From Elusimicrobia bacterium GWA2_61_42 (GTDB taxonomy: Bacteria > Elusimicrobiota > Elusimicrobia > Elusimicrobiales > UBA9959), in contig MGTU01000027.1 of assembly GCA_001799615.1 (NCBI GenBank), forward strand, positions 91,451-155,450: 64,000 nucleotides of DNA, given 5' to 3'. Made by a program: the position numbers and the translations under genes. The notes beneath the pieces were generated by a model, which worked only from the letters and a program-made list of their open reading frames with translations, did no database searches and had not been told where the DNA came from. The stretch's first letter is position 1; the number at the start of each line of letters is the position of its first letter. Below, piece after piece: positions 61,916-64,000 of the stretch.

Positions 61916-62000
61916 AATTTTCCTCCGTCTGAGATATATTAGGGCCGCTGCCGGACCCCACCGACAACAGTGCTAGAGAGTGTTTATATTCTACTAAAAA

Positions 62001-62756
62001 TCACGTATTGTTGCCCCGGATGCCGGCGCGGGTCAGGGCAAAGTCGTACTTGACCGGGTCCGCGGGGTTTACACCGGCAAAGAAAGCCGTTATCTCCACG
62101 GCGGTCTTCATGGAGGTGTCCTTCCTTCTGGTTATCCCCATGCCCATGGAAACCTGCCGCATGTGCGTGTCCAGCGGGATGAGGAGTTTGGAGGGGGAAA
62201 CGCCTGTCCAGACCCCGGGGTCCACGGCGTCCTTCCTCGCCATCCAGCGCAGGAACAAGTTCAAGCGCTTGAAAGAACTCTTGTGCTCCGGGCAGGGCGT
62301 CAGGGTAGGCGCGCAGGCCTGGGTGTTAAAGGCGTTAATGAACCGGTACAGGGCTTCCTCTACCGTAGGCTCTTTCGCGTCGTAACCCTTCAGAAAAAGC
62401 TTCTCCAGCGAGCCGTATTCTCCCATCGCCCGCTTTATGTTCAGCAGGAACACGGCCATCTCCGCGCCCGTGGTAAAACGATGCTTGAATTTAGCCAGCC
62501 CTTTCTTTACCTCCGCCGGCGGCGTGCTCTTTATCCACTGCGCTGGAGACTTCCCCATGGGCGCCAGCACCTTCTCCACGCTCTTTAGTATCTGGTTCAC
62601 GTTGCCGTAGGCCAGACAGGCCGCGATCAGCCCAACCACCTCCCGGTCCGCCGCGCTTTTATAGCGCCAGACGAACTCCAGTGGATCCGGATGTATAAAC
62701 TCCGCCCGGTTCATCTCTTTATAAGTCTTCTCCAGAAAAGCTTTTGTGGGGGTCAT
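62001..62756 (-). CDS. DUF2400 (TIGR02757) family protein
   Basis: A 251-residue protein matching the TIGR02757/DUF2400 family: LIAACLAYGNVNQILKSVEK near residue 40, LFLRWMARKDAVDPGVW, and PLDTHMRQVSMGMGITRR near the middle of the C-terminal half. The last segment resembles the helix-hairpin-helix/aspartate region of DNA glycosylases, to which the family has been likened. No biochemical role is established that I know of. I start it at 62756 because TATAAT lies 6 nt upstream; the longer frame to 62876 would run into a hairpin-rich non-coding stretch and has atypical residues. Confidence 0.85.
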   Translation of the reverse strand: MTPTKAFLEKTYKEMNRAEFIHPDPLEFVWRYKSAADREVVGLIAACLAYGNVNQILKSVEKVLAPMGKSPAQWIKSTPPAEVKKGLAKFKHRFTTGAEMAVFLLNIKRAMGEYGSLEKLFLKGYDAKEPTVEEALYRFINAFNTQACAPTLTPCPEHKSSFKRLNLFLRWMARKDAVDPGVWTGVSPSKLLIPLDTHMRQVSMGMGITRRKDTSMKTAVEITAFFAGVNPADPVKYDFALTRAGIRGNNT

Positions 62757-62762
62757 GCGGTT

Positions 62763-62768
62763 ATTATA
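62763..62768 (-). promoter_or_regulatory. Perfect -10 for a leaderless DUF2400 transcript
   Basis: On the minus strand TATAAT is followed by six bases and then the ATG at 62756. The usual start of transcription would coincide with the start codon. No Shine-Dalgarno or clear -35 sequence is seen. Confidence 0.5.
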
Positions 62769-62789
62769 GTAAAGGTTTCTCTCTAGGCG

Positions 62790-63070
62790 CATGGCCCGCC
62801 GCATGGGCCAGAACGCAAAAACGGCGTCGCGCACACCGTGCGCGCGCCTCCCGCTCTCGGCCTCGGCGCTGCGCAAGCCTCGGCCTGCGAGAGGGTTTTG
62901 CTAACCTGGCCCATGCGTCAGGCCTGTTCGCAACTGCGGACAGACGGGCCTGCCGGATAAGGAAAACCGTCGTTGAGTCCGGCGCTTGCATAGCGCGCCG
63001 GGCGAATACCGAGCTAGGCCACGGTGTGGCCGAGCGTGTTTTCCGTTCCGGTAGGCCTGGCTGGACGCAT
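62790..63070. ncRNA. Hairpin-rich intergenic stretch, candidate structured RNA
   Basis: The 371-bp gap between DUF2400 and hcp has no credible gene. It holds a chain of stems: 62792-62797/62805-62810; 62829-62834/62838-62843; 62854-62859/62888-62893 with inner GGCC and GGC pairs; 62919-62924/62947-62952 enclosing 62926-62931/62936-62941; and a closing helix 62961-62967/63038-63044 around two hairpins (62979-62985/62995-63001 and 63013-63022/63026-63035). The element at 62961-62968 can alternatively pair with GGTTTT at 62894-62899. I found no match to RNase P, tmRNA, SRP or 6S signatures. The strand is not decidable. Confidence 0.35.
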
Positions 63071-63079
63071 ATGTTAAGA

Positions 63080-63113
63080 GGCCGGGCACTAGTCTTTACT
63101 CCAATGCCCGGCC
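63080..63113 (-). terminator. Candidate terminator downstream of hcp
   Basis: A 9-bp GC-rich stem (63080-63088 with 63105-63113) with a 16-base loop, 15 nt past the hcp stop. The T-content after the stem on the minus strand is modest (CTTAACAT), so it may be weak. Confidence 0.5.
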
Positions 63114-63127
63114 CCGGTTACTGAGTT

Positions 63128-64000
63128 TTACGCGCGCGCTTTCGCGCCGAGTATGGCTTCCAGGTCTTTTTCGGCCGTGGTCACCGGCATGATGTTGAAC
63201 TTCTGCACCAGCACGTTCAGCACGGCCGGGGTAACGAAGGCCGGCAGCGTCGGGCCCAGGCGGATGTTCTTTATGCCGAGGAACAGCAGCGTCAGCAGGA
63301 TGCAGACGGCTTTCTGCTCGTACCAGCTCAGCACCATCGACAGAGGCAGTTCGTTGACGCCCACGTTGAAGGCCTTGCTCAGCGCCACCGCCACCTGTAT
63401 GGCCGAGTAGGCGTCGTTGCACTGCCCCATGTCCAGCAGGCGGGGGATGCCGCCGATATCGCCGAACTCCTGCTTGTTGAAGCGGAACTTGCCGCAGGCA
63501 AGCGTCAGGATGACGGTGTCCTTCGGGGCCTTCTCGGCGAACTCCGTGTAGTAGTTGCGGCCGGGCTTGGCGCCGTCGCAGCCGCCCACCAGGAAGAAGT
63601 GCTTTATCTGGCCGGCTTTCACCGCGTCGATCACCTTGCCGGCCACGCCCATCACCGTGTTATGACCGAAGCCCACCAGGATGGTCTTGGGGTCGCCGTC
63701 CTCGGCGAAGCCGGGGGCGCCGAGCGCGGCCTCTATGGCCGGGCCGAAATTACCGTTGGCGAGGTGCTTCACGCCGGGCCATTCCACCAGGCCGGTGGTG
63801 AAGATGCGGGCCTTGTAGCCGTCCAGCGGCTTTTGGATGCAGTTGGTCGTCATCACGACCGAGCCGGGGAAGGCGTTGAATTCCTTCTGCTGGTCCTGCC
63901 AGGCGCCGCCGTAGTTGCCGGCCAGGTGCTTGTATTTCTTCAGGCCGGGGTAGCCGTGGGCGGGCAGCATTTCGCCGTGGGTGTAGACGTTCACGCCCTT
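63128..64000 (-). CDS. hcp: Hybrid cluster protein (hydroxylamine reductase), C-terminal part
   Basis: The last 290 residues of Hcp; the frame stays open through the window edge. The hybrid Fe-S-O cluster ligands are visible: cysteines in [22 protein letters not shown] and [10 protein letters not shown], and the glutamate in [11 protein letters not shown]. Hcp reduces hydroxylamine and, in E. coli, nitric oxide. It lies near the superoxide and peroxide defence operon on the same strand, so stress defence is clustered here. The GTG at 63994 is an internal valine codon, not a start. Confidence 0.96.
   Translation of the reverse strand, partial: KGVNVYTHGEMLPAHGYPGLKKYKHLAGNYGGAWQDQQKEFNAFPGSVVMTTNCIQKPLDGYKARIFTTGLVEWPGVKHLANGNFGPAIEAALGAPGFAEDGDPKTILVGFGHNTVMGVAGKVIDAVKAGQIKHFFLVGGCDGAKPGRNYYTEFAEKAPKDTVILTLACGKFRFNKQEFGDIGGIPRLLDMGQCNDAYSAIQVAVALSKAFNVGVNELPLSMVLSWYEQKAVCILLTLLFLGIKNIRLGPTLPAFVTPAVLNVLVQKFNIMPVTTAEKDLEAILGAKARA

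Noticed and set aside
62790-63070. RNase P RNA, tmRNA, SRP RNA or 6S RNA
   Set aside because: None of the conserved core sequences I know for these RNAs is present on either strand, and the hairpin order does not match them.
62744-63124. 126-residue plus-strand frame across the hairpin-rich gap
   Set aside because: It is arginine/alanine-rich with no recognisable domain, lies over a chain of inverted repeats and overlaps the start of DUF2400; it looks like a chance frame.

Overview
This 64 kb window is a GC-rich, densely packed bacterial chromosome segment with short gaps, many 1-4 nt stop/start overlaps and several hairpin terminators. It encodes lipoproteins, a TolC-type outer-membrane channel, a beta-barrel-like protein and MacAB-type pumps, so the host is a diderm. 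Rubrerythrin, superoxide reductase, rubredoxin, thiol peroxidase and hybrid cluster protein next to ferredoxin-type Etf, molybdenum hydroxylases and ATP-citrate lyase point to an anaerobe or microaerophile that ferments amino acids and purines. The phylum cannot be fixed from the sequence alone; something like Elusimicrobiota would fit but is only a guess. I saw no tRNA, rRNA, CRISPR array, integrase or complete insertion sequence.

Layout. 1-4 kb: the tail of a probable formiminotetrahydrofolate cyclodeaminase, then an acyl-CoA dehydrogenase with EtfB and an EtfA carrying two 4Fe-4S motifs. 4-9 kb: a membrane histidine kinase, a CHASE2 adenylate/guanylate cyclase and a DUF3307 membrane protein. 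9-17 kb: a tightly coupled exonuclease-hutH-hutU-lipoprotein-yajQ-hutI-HAD-SIS run, ended by a terminator shared with the convergent acn-aclB-aclA operon (17-22 kb, minus strand). 22-25 kb: a hybrid histidine kinase. 25-47.9 kb: a large nucleobase and molybdenum-hydroxylase region. It holds SsnA, a PreT-PreA fusion, an 8-oxoguanine-deaminase-like amidohydrolase, a phosphofructokinase, a MocA-like cytidylyltransferase, an ion transporter, a second cyclase, XdhC, two complete Mo-hydroxylase subunit sets, a FlgO/barrel protein and an exported TldD/TldE-like protease pair. 47.9-50.7 kb: two AT-rich accessory genes, each followed by a near-identical ~55 bp hairpin repeat and then a copy of the 3' end of the second Mo-hydroxylase gene. 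50.7-64 kb: MoaD/MoeB, glutamine synthetase with a consensus-like promoter, a TolC-MacA-MacB export system, a glycosyltransferase, a PAP2 lipoprotein, a minus-strand oxidative-stress operon, a DUF2400 protein, a hairpin-rich non-coding stretch and the C-terminal part of Hcp.

How it fits together. Histidine breakdown (HutH, HutU, HutI) and anaerobic purine breakdown (Mo-hydroxylases, amidohydrolases, PreTA-like oxidoreductase) can both deliver formimino groups to tetrahydrofolate, which the cyclodeaminase at the left edge would process. The Mo-hydroxylases are served by nearby XdhC, MocA-like, MoaD and MoeB genes. Acyl-CoA dehydrogenase/Etf and ATP-citrate lyase/aconitase would handle the resulting carbon and electrons. 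The most unusual structure is the two-unit cassette array at 47.9-50.7 kb; the hairpin-rich gap at 62.79-63.07 kb is the best candidate for an unassigned RNA.
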